49,487 nt of DNA. Origin: Methanolinea sp. Lineage in GTDB: Archaea; Halobacteriota; Methanomicrobia; Methanomicrobiales; Methanospirillaceae. This document shows, one piece after another, positions 1-9,369 of the stretch. The notes below the pieces were generated by a model, which ran no database searches, was not told the origin of the DNA, and worked only from the letters and a program-made list of their open reading frames with translations. How positions within the stretch are numbered: position 1 is the first letter of the stretch; the number at the start of each line of letters is the position of its first letter. Where the stretch lies: positions 69,485 to 118,971 of the forward strand of contig JARYMB010000005.1 of the NCBI GenBank assembly GCA_029907345.1. Reading direction: 5' to 3'. Position numbers and translations under genes: made by a program.

Positions 1-1827
1 ACGGGCCAGAGTTACGTCTCGGATGTAAGCTGGATCATCGAGCTCGTGTATGACGAGTCGGAGTTGAAGGACCAGCTCACCACACTTCTCTTCAACCATG
101 CCCTGGTTGCCCTCCTTGCCGTCACGTTCACCATCGGAATGGCAATCGTCCTCTCCCGCCGCCTCACGCGCCCCATTGCACAGATGGTCCATGACATCGA
201 TACCATCTCCCGGGGCGACCTCGAGTACCCGATCGTTCCTGCCAAAACGACCGAGTTCGAAAAGATAACCCGGAGTGTCACTTCCCTTGTTGCTTCACTC
301 CGGGGAATGATCCGGCAGCTTCAGCAGAACGAGCTCGAGCTTGTCAGGAGGGGGGAGGATTACCGGGCGGTTGTCGAGAACCAGACGGAACTGATTGCCC
401 GTTTCCTCCCGGACGGGACACATGTCTTTGCAAACGAAGCGTACTGCAGGTACTTCGGGCTCCCCTGGCCTGACATCCTTGGGCATAAGGCCTGGCCCAG
501 GGTCCCGCGGGAGGACGATGACCTCATTCGCAGGCATTTCTCGTCGCTCTCCCCGGAAAACCCGACTGCAACCATCGAGCACCGTATCATTAGCCCTGAC
601 GGCCGGGAGCACTGGGTCCAGTGGAACGACCGGGCCATCTTCGACGCGAGCGAAAATATCATCGAATACCAGTCGGTCGGACGGGACATCACCGAGAAGA
701 AACACATGGAGGAGGACCTCACGAGGAGTGAACAGAAGTTCCGGGACCTTGCGAGCCTTCTCCCGCAGGTCATCTTCGAAACAGGCCCCAACGGGGAGAT
801 CCTGTACGTGAATCAATCAGCCTGTACCATCTTTGGCTACACGCCACAGGAGGTGCAGGCAGGTATGGGCATTTTCGATGTCATCCACCAGGATGACCGC
901 GAACTGGCGGCCAGGAACTTTGCCCGCTCCCTCCAGGGGGAAAAGGTCGATGGTGCCGAGTACCGCATCGTACGAAAAGACGGATCTTCCCTGATGGGGA
1001 TGGTCTATTCCTCTCCGATCGAGAGCGGCGGAAAGACCACCGGGATCCGGGGTATCCTCATCGATATCACCCACATCAAGGAGGTCGAGCGCGACCTCCG
1101 GAACCTCAACGAGGAACTGGAACGACGGGTGAGGGAGAGAACCCGGGACCTTGAGTCTGCCGTCCGGGAACTCGAAGCGTTCTCGTATTCGGTCTCGCAC
1201 GACCTGAGGGCACCCCTGCGGGCGATCGACGGGTTCTCCTCGATCATCCTGACCCATTATGACGAGGCACTCCACCCGGAAATCAGGGATCTCCTCCGGA
1301 AGATCCGGACAAACGCCCAGAAGATGGGTGACCTCATCGACTCCATCCTGAACTTCTCCCGCATGTCGCGCCAGCCCCTCTCGCGGCAGACGGTCTATCC
1401 GGCCCGCATCGTGGCCGAACAGCTCGCCCAGCTCCGGGGGATGCGGGACGGGAGGGACGTCACGGTGCGTACCGGCGATCTTCCCCCCTGCGAGGGGGAC
1501 CCGGTACTCCTCACACAGGTGTTCCAGAATCTCCTCTCCAATGCCTTCAAGTTCACCCGGACCCGTAGGCATGCGGAGATTGAAGTGGGATCCGAAAAGC
1601 AGGACGGAAAGACCGTGTATTATGTCAGGGACAACGGGATCGGGTTTGACATGAAGTATGCATCCAAGCTCTTCACGGTCTTCCAGCGGCTGGTGGACGA
1701 AAAGGAGTACGAGGGGACAGGGATCGGGCTGGCAATCGTCCAGCGAATCATCCAGAGGCACGAGGGGAGGGTCTGGGCAACGGGCGCGGCCGGGAAGGGA
1801 GCGACGTTTTTCTTCACCCTCGGGTGA
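1..1827 (+). CDS. Membrane sensor histidine kinase, HAMP-PAS-PAS-HisKA-HATPase (5' end cut)
   Basis: The reading frame is open to base 1, so the N-terminus lies outside the window; the first in-window start-like codon is GTG 46. Numbering from GTG 46, there is a membrane helix at about residues 18-36, then a HAMP segment (RRLTRPIAQMV), a coiled linker, PAS domain 1 (about 110-215), PAS domain 2 (about 225-345), a HisKA H-box (SVSHDLRAPLRAIDGF, phosphoacceptor His385), and a HATPase domain with N-box (NLLSNAFKF), G1 (DNGIGF) and G2 (GTGIGLAI) boxes, all intact. It should autophosphorylate in response to an extracellular signal sensed by the missing N-terminal part and to PAS ligands. No response regulator follows directly. 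The H-box sequence is closer to the bacteriophytochrome-like class than to the RHDILN type of the kinase at 6000. Confidence 0.93.
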   Translation, partial: TGQSYVSDVSWIIELVYDESELKDQLTTLLFNHALVALLAVTFTIGMAIVLSRRLTRPIAQMVHDIDTISRGDLEYPIVPAKTTEFEKITRSVTSLVASLRGMIRQLQQNELELVRRGEDYRAVVENQTELIARFLPDGTHVFANEAYCRYFGLPWPDILGHKAWPRVPREDDDLIRRHFSSLSPENPTATIEHRIISPDGREHWVQWNDRAIFDASENIIEYQSVGRDITEKKHMEEDLTRSEQKFRDLASLLPQVIFETGPNGEILYVNQSACTIFGYTPQEVQAGMGIFDVIHQDDRELAARNFARSLQGEKVDGAEYRIVRKDGSSLMGMVYSSPIESGGKTTGIRGILIDITHIKEVERDLRNLNEELERRVRERTRDLESAVRELEAFSYSVSHDLRAPLRAIDGFSSIILTHYDEALHPEIRDLLRKIRTNAQKMGDLIDSILNFSRMSRQPLSRQTVYPARIVAEQLAQLRGMRDGRDVTVRTGDLPPCEGDPVLLTQVFQNLLSNAFKFTRTRRHAEIEVGSEKQDGKTVYYVRDNGIGFDMKYASKLFTVFQRLVDEKEYEGTGIGLAIVQRIIQRHEGRVWATGAAGKGATFFFTLG

Positions 1828-2103
1828 GACCGGATCCATACCGTTTTGGAACGGCGTGAACGGGAAAATTCATGACTCCCCTTCGCCATACTTCTTTTGG
1901 CGATGAAGTCCGCCGATAGAACTGCGTTTTTCGCTGATGACTTCTCTCCATTCCCCCGGGGACAGGATGATGCATGGTGATCAGGGGGGGACTGGAAACC
2001 CTGTTGATTCCCAAAAAAAGGGAATTCTCCCTTGTAAAAGCAAGTGGATGGTGGCGGTCAACAGGGAGTGAAAATACCCCCCCACGGGGCGGGAGGATGA
2101 GAG

Positions 2104-2721
2104 ATGGTCCGGACCGATACCAGTATCAGGCTGATGGGACTGCTGCTTGACGGAAAACCCGTTACCGACCGGCAGCTGGCAGACGCGATCGGATTTAAAA
2201 ATCCCCGGAATATTGCAAAACACCTTGATTCGTTCGCATCATCGGGTTACATCAGGATGCTGCCGCACACGGGGAGAGAGGAGAGTCCGTTGTACCAGCT
2301 CACCGATAAAAAGGAAGGACTCCTCAATCTCTACCAGTCACGGTTCTACCGGGTACTGCGCCCCCGCATCCGGGAGATTGACTGGTTTATCGATCAGGTG
2401 GCGGCGGGCTTTTTGCCCCTTCCCAAAGATCTTTTTGACCTCGTACGGGAGATGATGAAGAAGTCCCATACTTTCTTTTCCCTGATTGCAGGCCACTCCA
2501 ACCATGACCAGATCCTCTCTTTCCACTCGCTCTACCTCTTTCCCTGCCGCCTGATGGGTCGCGATGACCCCCTCTTCCAGGCCTATTACCTCTATGCCCA
2601 GCTCTATGCCGAAGCAATCACCCGCGATATCCGGGAGGGAGGGTTATCAGAGGGGTTCCTGGAACCTCTCGATGCAATCCAAAAGGCCATCCTGCAGATC
2701 GGAAAAGCCTATGGTCACTGA
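2104..2721 (+). CDS. Winged-helix transcriptional regulator with helical C-terminal domain
   Basis: This 205-residue cytosolic protein has an N-terminal winged helix-turn-helix (about residues 8-75: SIRLMGLLLDGKPVTDRQLA, then a recognition-helix-like stretch and a wing ending in YQLTDKKEG). A helical, aromatic-rich region of about 125 residues follows, which I cannot assign to a ligand-binding family. The start is supported by GGGAGGAT six bases upstream of ATG. It is convergent with the MFS gene at 2882-4087. No direct target is visible; regulating itself or the neighbouring exporter is only an inference from position. Confidence 0.75.
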   Translation: MVRTDTSIRLMGLLLDGKPVTDRQLADAIGFKNPRNIAKHLDSFASSGYIRMLPHTGREESPLYQLTDKKEGLLNLYQSRFYRVLRPRIREIDWFIDQVAAGFLPLPKDLFDLVREMMKKSHTFFSLIAGHSNHDQILSFHSLYLFPCRLMGRDDPLFQAYYLYAQLYAEAITRDIREGGLSEGFLEPLDAIQKAILQIGKAYGH

Positions 2722-2881
2722 CTCTTCCGGAGACCATCTCCGGGATCTCCGGCACGAGTGACTGCACCGTCACGGGCAAAGTCCCCTGCAACCTTCCTGA
2801 CCGGCGGAGAGGGCTGCCGGCAGATACATGGTCACCATTGTTGATATCCCCCGCCTGTCAAGGATGATCCGGAAAAAGAAG

Positions 2882-4087
2882 TCATTCACCCGATGGTTCT
2901 CTTCCCCCGGCCCTGACAGTTCTTTTCAGCCAGACAAATGCACCCAGTGCACCTGCCTGCATCGCGAGAGAGAAGAGAATGAGCAGGGTGAGGTCCAGCC
3001 CATAGAGTGCACCCATAACGACGCTTCCGGCAAACCAGGCACCGCCGTACAGGGTATTGAATACGCCGTAGGCGGTCCCCCTCTTTTCCACAGACGTCAG
3101 GTCCGCGAGTGCCGCCCGGAGAACGGTCTCCTGCCCGCCCATGGAGAGCCCCCAGAGGATGGATGCTGCAAGCGCTCCGGCGTACCCTCCCGTGAACGCT
3201 AGGGCGGCGATGGGGATGTTGATGACCGGCACGGCGACGAGGACGGAAAGTCCGGCCCGGTCATAGACCCTGCCCAGAATGAGGGCAAAAAGGGCATCGG
3301 TTGCCATTGCTATCGCGTAAAAGACCGGTACCTGCGCTTCCGGGACCACGGCGGCCGCACTGAAATGGTAGGCCATGAGGGGGAAGACCGCAAAACCCGC
3401 CATGGTCAGCACGGTGAATGCCCCATAGGGGACCATGACCCGGGAGACCTGCAACGTTCTCCCCCCCGGGATCTCCCGGCCATCGTTCTCGAATTCAACG
3501 GGGTCTGGTGCCGAGAACCGGGCATAGAGAAGGGCTGCAACGAGGAGGACGAAGGGGATGGCGAGGAGGGCAAATCCCGTCCCATATCCACCGGAGACTG
3601 CTAGCGAAACTGCAAAAAGTATCGGCCCGATGACTGCGCCGACCTGGTCGAGAGCCTCGTGAATGCCGAAACCCCAGCCGCGGCCCACCTGCTTCGAGGC
3701 GTGGGAGAGGATCGCGTCCCGGGCAGGGGACCGCAGCCCCTTCCCCAGGCGCTCGGCGAGGATGAAGACCGCGGCAACCTCCCATGACCCTGCCAGTACG
3801 AGGAGCGGGACGGCCCCGACCATCAGGTAGCCGATGATGGTCAGGGTCCAGTACATCCCCGTCCTGTCGGACACGTACCCGGAGATCAGACGGACACCGT
3901 AGCCGAGGAATTCTCCAAGGCCCGAGACGATTGCAACCGTGAGGGCCGATGCACCCAGGAAAAGGAGGTACGGGCCTGTGACACTCCTCGCTCCCTCGTA
4001 GATGATGTCCCCGAGCAGGCTCACGATTCCAAGGACGAGGATGAGCCGGAATGCGATAGCCCTGCTGTTGACTGACTGCGTGCCCAT
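2882..4087 (-). CDS. Major facilitator superfamily exporter
   Basis: This 401-residue protein has about 12 hydrophobic helices. The MFS signature loop after helix 2 is recognisable (SGYVSDRTGMY), and an arginine-rich loop (ERLGKGLRSPARDAILS) follows helix 4. That loop is shared with a family of predicted drug or metabolite efflux permeases. The substrate is unknown. It is transcribed divergently from the Cache lipoprotein at 4204; the 116-bp gap contains a perfect 17-bp palindrome that could serve either promoter. Confidence 0.85.
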   Translation of the reverse strand: MGTQSVNSRAIAFRLILVLGIVSLLGDIIYEGARSVTGPYLLFLGASALTVAIVSGLGEFLGYGVRLISGYVSDRTGMYWTLTIIGYLMVGAVPLLVLAGSWEVAAVFILAERLGKGLRSPARDAILSHASKQVGRGWGFGIHEALDQVGAVIGPILFAVSLAVSGGYGTGFALLAIPFVLLVAALLYARFSAPDPVEFENDGREIPGGRTLQVSRVMVPYGAFTVLTMAGFAVFPLMAYHFSAAAVVPEAQVPVFYAIAMATDALFALILGRVYDRAGLSVLVAVPVINIPIAALAFTGGYAGALAASILWGLSMGGQETVLRAALADLTSVEKRGTAYGVFNTLYGGAWFAGSVVMGALYGLDLTLLILFSLAMQAGALGAFVWLKRTVRAGGREPSGE

Positions 4088-4148
4088 GAAACCACCGGAC
4101 TTCCGGACATGACCCGGCAGGTCTTCCTGGTACCGGTGAGGGAGGATC

Positions 4149-4165
4149 GGCGAAATACTTTCGCC
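4149..4165. promoter_or_regulatory. Perfect 7-3-7 palindrome between divergent genes
   Basis: GGCGAAA, then TAC, then TTTCGCC: a perfect inverted repeat in the intergenic region between the MFS gene (starts 4087, leftward) and the lipoprotein gene (starts 4204, rightward). Its size and position fit a dimeric repressor site. A small hairpin in the lipoprotein leader is the alternative. Confidence 0.4.
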
Positions 4166-4203
4166 AGATACTCAAGAAGGGGGGCTCCGGGGATCCGATC
4201 CGG

Positions 4204-5088
4204 ATGAAAAAAGAGATGATGAATCGTTCCCTATCACGTGGCATGAAAACCCTGTCCTTTTTGGGCCTTGCCATCACAGTCCTCCTCGTGCTTGCCGCAG
4301 GCTGCATCCATTCCGAAAAGTTCTCCGCCGCAAAAACACCTGCCCCGGCCACCGGCAATGCTGAAATGACCGGTGCCCTTGCGACCGTGACCGCAGAGAT
4401 ACAGGAATCGCTCATTGGCATCGACAGCCGGGTCTCTGCTGCAGCGACTGCTCTTGGAAAGACCGGGATCTCAGGCCCGGAAGCAGGGGTTATCCTGCAG
4501 AGGGCTGCACTATCCCACCCTGCCGTCCGGGACGTCATCACCTATGATACCGGCGGGGTCGTCCGTGCTGCAGAACCGGGAAGTGCACGGGACCTCGTCG
4601 GAAGGAACCTTACCGATCAAGAGATAGTGAGAAAGGCCCTGCAGGAGCAAAGACCCCTCATGAGCGATCTCTTTTCGCTCACCGGGGGAGGAGACGGAGT
4701 CGTGATCGCACACCCCGTGTTCGCGCAGGACGGTACATTCATCGGTGTTGTCAGCCTGGCATTCTCTCCTCATGCCCTTATTGCGCCCATCGCAGGTAAT
4801 GCAACCAGTGGGTCACCATCCTCCGTCATGGTCACGGAGAGGGGTGGACGCATCCTTTACGATGCGGACCCGGCCCAGGTGGGGAAGGAGACCTTCAACG
4901 AGACCATGTTTGCCGATTTCCCGGAGATCCTCGATATCGCCCGGACTCTGCCAGGTAACAGGACGGGATACGCGACCTATTCGTTTTCGGGCAGCGGGTC
5001 TCAGAAGGTTGTCAGGAAAGAGACGTTCTGGTCGACTGCCAGCCTTCACGGGACAGAGTGGCGGGTCTTTGTCATCAGGGAGATCTAA
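4204..5088 (+). CDS. Double-Cache sensor lipoprotein
   Basis: This 294-residue exported lipoprotein has a signal peptide with lipobox LAAGC (Cys at about residue 36). The rest is an extracellular ligand-binding module of the dCache type: an N-terminal helix with VSAAATALGKTG, a first PAS-like half (VRDVITYDTGGVVRAAEPG ... GDGVVIAHPVF) and a second half (VMVTERGGRILYDADPAQVG). It has no transmembrane helix or output domain, so it must work as a binding protein or co-receptor. The first ATG is used; ATGs at 4219 and 4243 would give a more typical short lipoprotein signal. Stand-alone Cache lipoproteins are common in Methanomicrobiales. Confidence 0.85.
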   Translation: MKKEMMNRSLSRGMKTLSFLGLAITVLLVLAAGCIHSEKFSAAKTPAPATGNAEMTGALATVTAEIQESLIGIDSRVSAAATALGKTGISGPEAGVILQRAALSHPAVRDVITYDTGGVVRAAEPGSARDLVGRNLTDQEIVRKALQEQRPLMSDLFSLTGGGDGVVIAHPVFAQDGTFIGVVSLAFSPHALIAPIAGNATSGSPSSVMVTERGGRILYDADPAQVGKETFNETMFADFPEILDIARTLPGNRTGYATYSFSGSGSQKVVRKETFWSTASLHGTEWRVFVIREI

Positions 5089-5096
5089 AAGACCCT

Positions 5097-5322
5097 TTCT
5101 TCATTATTTTGGGTGGGTAAGTTGAATAAATGCATACCATTCTTTCCCATTTTTGAATTGGTTTATTCAAAGAAGAACATAGACTTTCTATGAAACCCTT
5201 CGTTATACCGCCGCCGGGGGGGGCACCTTTTGGGGCGACGGGACCATCCTCATGGGGGGTGCGGGGGCGGCCAGCCCCCGCATTCGGTTCTCACTACCCA
5301 CTCAGATTAGCGAAGAGCCAAA
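5097..5322. repeat. Structured dispersed repeat, copy 1
   Basis: This is the first of two tandem copies with a period of 268 bp (GTGGGTAA at 5113 here and at 5381 in copy 2). It is bounded by short inverted ends, GTGGGTAA (5113-5120) and CTACCCAC (5294-5301, one mismatch). Inside are a GC-rich stem from CCGCCGCC (5208-5215) and GGCGACGG (5234-5241, one mismatch), and a 9-bp stem at 5260-5282. It also carries TTGAATAAA/TTTATTCAA (5122-5130/5162-5170). No protein is convincing. The structure is MITE- or REP-like. Confidence 0.8.
5260..5282. other. Hairpin in repeat copy 1
   Basis: TGCGGGGGC, loop GGCCA, GCCCCCGCA: a perfect 9-bp stem with a 5-nt loop. The third pair is C5262-G5280, where the equivalent pair in copy 2 is T5529-A5547. 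The structure is therefore kept although both bases changed. Confidence 0.8.
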
Positions 5323-5367
5323 AGTCCATTGTCTTGTCTCCCCTTTTCTTTTTAAAATCTTCCCCTC

Positions 5368-5590
5368 TTCGTCATTTTAAGTGGGTAAGTTGCATGAGTG
5401 CATGACATTCTATCTTCGTTTTGAATTGGTTTATTCAAAGAAGAAACATAGACTTTCTATGAAACCCTTCGTGAAACCGCCGCCGGGGCGCCCTTCGGGG
5501 GCGGCGGAACCATCCTCATGTGGGGGTGTGGGGGCGACCAGCCCCCACATTGGGTTCTCATTACCCACTCAGATTAGCGAAGAGCCAAAT
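5368..5590. repeat. Structured dispersed repeat, copy 2
   Basis: The second tandem copy has perfect 8-bp inverted ends GTGGGTAA (5381-5388) and TTACCCAC (5561-5568), a perfect stem CCGCCGCC/GGCGGCGG (5477-5484/5500-5507) and a second stem at 5527-5549. The tail AGATTAGCGAAGAGCCAAA (from 5571) matches copy 1 (from 5304). Poly-T tracts (CTTTTCATTTTAA) flank both copies. The left arm reappears at 45341-45437. Confidence 0.8.
5527..5549. other. Hairpin in repeat copy 2
   Basis: TGTGGGGGC, loop GACCA, GCCCCCACA: a perfect 9-bp stem with a 5-nt loop, equivalent to 5260-5282 and carrying a compensatory C-G to T-A exchange. Confidence 0.8.
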
Positions 5591-5873
5591 CTTCTCTTTT
5601 CATTTTAAAAAAAACTACCCGGATGTGAGGGAGAGGAAAAACCGGTGACCGAATGCCGTCCTGCCGGAACCAAAAATGCTTCCCTCTCACCTTCCCCGAA
5701 GCGGTCGAAACTTCTCCCGTGGCACGTCTCCTGTCCCCGTCCCTGATGCTCATCCGTTGGGCACGCCCGGTAAATACCTCCGGCCTGAAATGACGCGATG
5801 CCGATGATCAAAGAGGAAATGGCGGAGGTTGCCGGAAGGGTCCTATCGAGGTCCCCGTGAACTCCGGCAGAGA

Positions 5874-5884
5874 CGATATATATC
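5874..5884 (+). promoter_or_regulatory. TATA box upstream of the REC-PAS kinase gene
   Basis: GATATATATCA lies in an otherwise GC-rich stretch, about 120 bases before ATG 6000, which would leave a leader of about 90 nt. Between the repeats and this point (5591-5870) I see no gene. A second TATA-like site (CCTTTAAGG, about 5940) could give a shorter leader. Confidence 0.45.
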
Positions 5885-5999
5885 ATTAGCAGAACAGGCG
5901 AACGACGGTAATGCCTGCCGGCGTCCTGTCCCGTTCGCTACCTTTAAGGTTCATGCACCCGAAACTCTTCCCGAAGAATTCTTCTTCCCCCGAACCTCC

Positions 6000-8942
6000 A
6001 TGATCTCTGTTCTCTGTGTTGATGATGACGCCTCCCTCCTCGATATCACAAGGATCTACCTGGAAAAGACCGGCGATTTCACCGTGGACACGGCAGAATC
6101 GGCCATCATCGCTCTCAAAAAGATAAAAGATAACTCTTATGATGCGATTGTATCCGACTACCAGATGCCGGGGATGGATGGCATCGCCTTCCTGACACTC
6201 CTTCGCCGGGAATACCCCGACATGCCGTTTCTTATCTTCACGGGGAAGGGGCGGGATGAGGTGATCATCAGGGCATTCGAAAGGGGAGCCGATTTTTACA
6301 TCCAGAAAGGCGGGGACCCCCGTTCCCAGTTTACCGAGATGGCCCACAAGATCCGGACTGCTGTTTTGTTCAGGAAGGAACAGAAGGCCCGCAGGGAGAG
6401 TGAGGCACGTTTCCGTGCTCTCATCGAGAACGCCTCCGACATCATCCGTATCCTGGATGAAAACGGGAATATCGTCTTTGATGCCGGTTCGGGGGAGAGC
6501 CTCCTTGGGTATCCTCCGGGCTTCATGGTCGGCAAAAACCCGCTGGAGTTCATTCACCCCGATGACCAGGCTGTCGTGAGGGCAGCCCTTGGAGAGGTAT
6601 TCCTGCGGAAGAACCCGGGCACACCCACGGATTTCCGGGTCAGAAAGGCAGACGGCTCATACATCTGGGTTGAATCGATTGCAAAGAACCTCCTGGGTGT
6701 CCCGGGCATCGATGGGATCGTTGTGAATACCCGGTCGATAGAAGAGCAAAAAAGAGCAGACTTAGCGATACGGGAAAGGGAGGAGGCCCTTAAAGCGAGC
6801 GAGGAGAACTACCGCCGGCTCTTCGAGCATGCGGCGGAGGGGATCCTCGTCGCCCAGGGGGACAGGATCGTGCATCACAATCCGGCCCTGGAAAGGATAC
6901 TCCGGTATCCCTCCAATGTCATCAGGGAGAGCCCCTTCGTCGCATTCATCCATCCGGATGACCGGGAGATGGTCCAAACCCGCCACACCCGGAGAATGGG
7001 GGGACAAGAAACCCCCACCGGATACCTATTCCGGATCATCAGGGGAGACGGGCAGGAAAGGCTGTTGTGGATTACCTCGACTCCCATGACGTGGTCGGGA
7101 GAACCGGCAAACTTGAGCTTTGTCACCGATATCACAGACCAGAGGGATGTGGAGAAGAACAGGAACCTCATCGGGAGAATTCTTGAAAATTCCCTGAACG
7201 AAATTTACGTCTTTGACGGCCAAACGCTCACATTCGTGGCGGTAAACCGGGGAGCACGTGAAAACCTCGGGTATTCCATGGAAGAACTCCGTTCAATGAC
7301 TCCCTGGGATCTCAAGCGGGAATTTTCCCAGGAAAAATTCGAAGAGTTCATTGCTCCCCTGCGCCGCGGTGAGGTGCAGGAACTCCAGTTTTATTCCACC
7401 CATACGCGAAAGGATGGGTCCTGCTACCCTGTCGAGGTCCACCTCCAGTACTCCGGGGACGAGGTCCCTGCCGTTTTCGTCGCAATAATCCTTGACATAT
7501 CCAACCGTATCAGGACAGAGGAAGAACTCAGAGAGAAGGATGCACAATACCGCCTTATCGCAGAGAACAGTGCAGACTGCATATGGGTTGCGAATCTCGA
7601 CCTGCAATTCACCTACATTAGTCCTGCCATAACGAAGCTGCGGGGAGTGAGCGTTGAAAAGGCCCTCTCCCAGCGGCTGGAAGATTTTCTCACTCCCGAG
7701 TCCCTTTCCCTTGTCCAGAAGGTTCTGGAAGAGGAACTTGCAATCGAGCGGAGCGGGACAGGAGATCCGCGGCGGAGCAGGGTCCTTGAGCTCGAGGAGT
7801 ATCTGCCCGATGGAAATACCATATGGGTCTCGAATACGCTCTCGTTCCTCAGGGACGGGGACGGCAGACCAAGAGCAATCCTTGGGATCTCCCGGGATAT
7901 CACCGACCGGAAAAGGGCAACGGAAGATCTTGAAGAGAGCAAGCAAAAATACAACGCACTCTTTGACAATAACTATTCCGTTGCCATCCTGGTAGACCCG
8001 GACACCGGGCAGATCGTCGATGCAAACGATGCCGCGATCCGGTTCTACGGGTACCCCCGTGACCACTTCCTTTCGATGGGAATACACGACCTCAACCACC
8101 TGCCCCGGGAAAAGATCGTGCGGGACCTCGGGCAGGCCAGGGACATTCGGGGCAAACACTTTCTTTCCACCCATTTCCTCGCGGACGGTTCGATCAGGAA
8201 CGTGGAAATCTATTCAGGACCCATTACGATCAGGGGAAAGCAGCTCTTTTATTCCATTATCCATGATATTTCAGCCCGGGTGAGTGCAGAACGGGCCCTG
8301 CGGGTAGCAAACCGGAAGCTGCAGCTGCTCAGCGGGATAACCCGCCACGACATCCTCAACAGCATCACTGTCGCGCAAGGGTATATCGATCTCATGGGGG
8401 ACCCGGGCACACTGCCTCCGGAAACAGCGGAAAACGTCATCCGGACCCTGAGGAGGATTCGCCGGCAGATAGAGTTCACGAGGGAGTACGAGGACCTCGG
8501 CCTTGAGGATCCGGTGTGGCAGAATCTTGGCAGGATGTTTCGTTTACTGGATTTTCCTCCCCATGTGTCCCTGCACATGGTGTACTGCGACTGGGAAGTG
8601 TATGCCGATCCCATGCTGAGGAAGGTCTTTGAAAATCTCCTCGAGAACTCAATCCGGCACGGGGGACCGGACATGAACTCTGTCACGGTCACGTGCAGGG
8701 AATCCGGTCCCGACCTCATCGTGGAGTGGCAGGATAACGGAACTGGGATTTCGAACAACGAGAAAGAGGCAATTTTTTCCCGTGGCTATGGAAAGGGAAC
8801 GGGTTTTGGCCTTTTCCTGGCCCGTGAGATCCTCGGGATATCAGGGATCACCATCCGGGAATGCGGCAGTGAAGGGCAGGGAGCACGGTTCGCAATGGTG
8901 GTACCGGCAGGCCAGTTCCGGCCCGCAATAACCATGACCTGA
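6000..8942 (+). CDS. Hybrid sensor: response-regulator receiver, five PAS domains, histidine kinase
   Basis: This 980-residue soluble protein has no membrane helix. Order: receiver domain (2-120; acidic pocket D8-D10, phosphoacceptor D53 in VSDYQMPGMDG, T81, K103); five PAS/PAC units between about 134 and 770, each ending in a PAC-like segment such as FVTDITDQRD or ILGISRDITDRK; and a transmitter with H-box TRHDILN (His783), N-box ENLLENSIRHGG (Asn879), G1 DNGTGI (Asp912) and G2 GTGFGLFL. ATG 6000 is chosen because the receiver fold starts there; the frame is open upstream to 5829 but codes nothing domain-like. With an N-terminal receiver it probably takes phosphate from another kinase as well as autophosphorylating. 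The RHDILN-type H-box is frequent in Methanomicrobiales. Confidence 0.93.
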   Translation: MISVLCVDDDASLLDITRIYLEKTGDFTVDTAESAIIALKKIKDNSYDAIVSDYQMPGMDGIAFLTLLRREYPDMPFLIFTGKGRDEVIIRAFERGADFYIQKGGDPRSQFTEMAHKIRTAVLFRKEQKARRESEARFRALIENASDIIRILDENGNIVFDAGSGESLLGYPPGFMVGKNPLEFIHPDDQAVVRAALGEVFLRKNPGTPTDFRVRKADGSYIWVESIAKNLLGVPGIDGIVVNTRSIEEQKRADLAIREREEALKASEENYRRLFEHAAEGILVAQGDRIVHHNPALERILRYPSNVIRESPFVAFIHPDDREMVQTRHTRRMGGQETPTGYLFRIIRGDGQERLLWITSTPMTWSGEPANLSFVTDITDQRDVEKNRNLIGRILENSLNEIYVFDGQTLTFVAVNRGARENLGYSMEELRSMTPWDLKREFSQEKFEEFIAPLRRGEVQELQFYSTHTRKDGSCYPVEVHLQYSGDEVPAVFVAIILDISNRIRTEEELREKDAQYRLIAENSADCIWVANLDLQFTYISPAITKLRGVSVEKALSQRLEDFLTPESLSLVQKVLEEELAIERSGTGDPRRSRVLELEEYLPDGNTIWVSNTLSFLRDGDGRPRAILGISRDITDRKRATEDLEESKQKYNALFDNNYSVAILVDPDTGQIVDANDAAIRFYGYPRDHFLSMGIHDLNHLPREKIVRDLGQARDIRGKHFLSTHFLADGSIRNVEIYSGPITIRGKQLFYSIIHDISARVSAERALRVANRKLQLLSGITRHDILNSITVAQGYIDLMGDPGTLPPETAENVIRTLRRIRRQIEFTREYEDLGLEDPVWQNLGRMFRLLDFPPHVSLHMVYCDWEVYADPMLRKVFENLLENSIRHGGPDMNSVTVTCRESGPDLIVEWQDNGTGISNNEKEAIFSRGYGKGTGFGLFLAREILGISGITIRECGSEGQGARFAMVVPAGQFRPAITMT

Positions 8943-9121
8943 ACGGTACCGGAAATTTCCTTTCTCTTCTGCGGAAAGTGGTCTCCTCTTCAGGGCAGGG
9001 GAAAAGCCTTCAGGTTAAACCTGTGATCCCGATGGGAAACGGTCGATCGCAGACTGCTTCCCTGTCACGAGTCCCCTTCCGAAAAATAAGAGAGTGGGGA
9101 CACGAGGGGAGGGAGATGATT

Positions 9122-9334
9122 TCAGGACCCGACTTCTTTTGCCGCAAGTTCCACGTCCTCTTCCTTGATGGTCTTCCGGCCGGCGTGCATCGCGAACTTG
9201 TTTGCTTTTTTGACGAGTTCCGCGATGTATTCTTCTGACTGTGCAATGAGTGCAGCTGCAGCGTCACTTCCGACGCGTTCTGCACCACTCTTCTTGGCAA
9301 TCCGAACGACTGCTGCAAGAGGTAAATCTGCCAC
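9122..9334 (-). CDS. Archaeal histone
   Basis: This 70-residue histone-fold protein binds and wraps DNA as dimers and larger stacks. Helix 1 is LPLAAVVRIAKKSGAERVG, helix 2 is SDAAAALIAQSEEYIAELV, and the C-terminal part AGRKTIKEEDVELAAKEV carries the usual loop lysine and arginine. The start is GTG 9334, set by an exceptionally good Shine-Dalgarno (GAGGTGATC) a few bases upstream. Any longer reading frame would run through the promoter. It is a single gene with its own TATA box. Confidence 0.96.
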   Translation of the reverse strand: MADLPLAAVVRIAKKSGAERVGSDAAAALIAQSEEYIAELVKKANKFAMHAGRKTIKEEDVELAAKEVGS

Positions 9335-9369
9335 CTTGATCACCTCATGTGATAAGGAGTTTAAATAGT

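Noticed and set aside
817-1839. 340-codon open frame antisense to the first kinase
   Set aside because: A GC-rich shadow of a conserved kinase domain; no protein-like features of its own.
2008-2024. TTCCC/GGGAA stem with A-rich loop before the gene at 2104
   Set aside because: Only 5 bp with a 7-base loop; not distinguishable from chance.
5190-5608. Short open frames starting MKPFV in both repeat copies
   Set aside because: The similarity follows from the DNA repeat; lengths and ends differ, and the frames run through the hairpins. The DNA structure explains the conservation better.
5829-5999. Upstream extension of the REC-PAS kinase
   Set aside because: The extra 57 residues are not domain-like and would span the TATA element; the receiver domain starts at ATG 6000.
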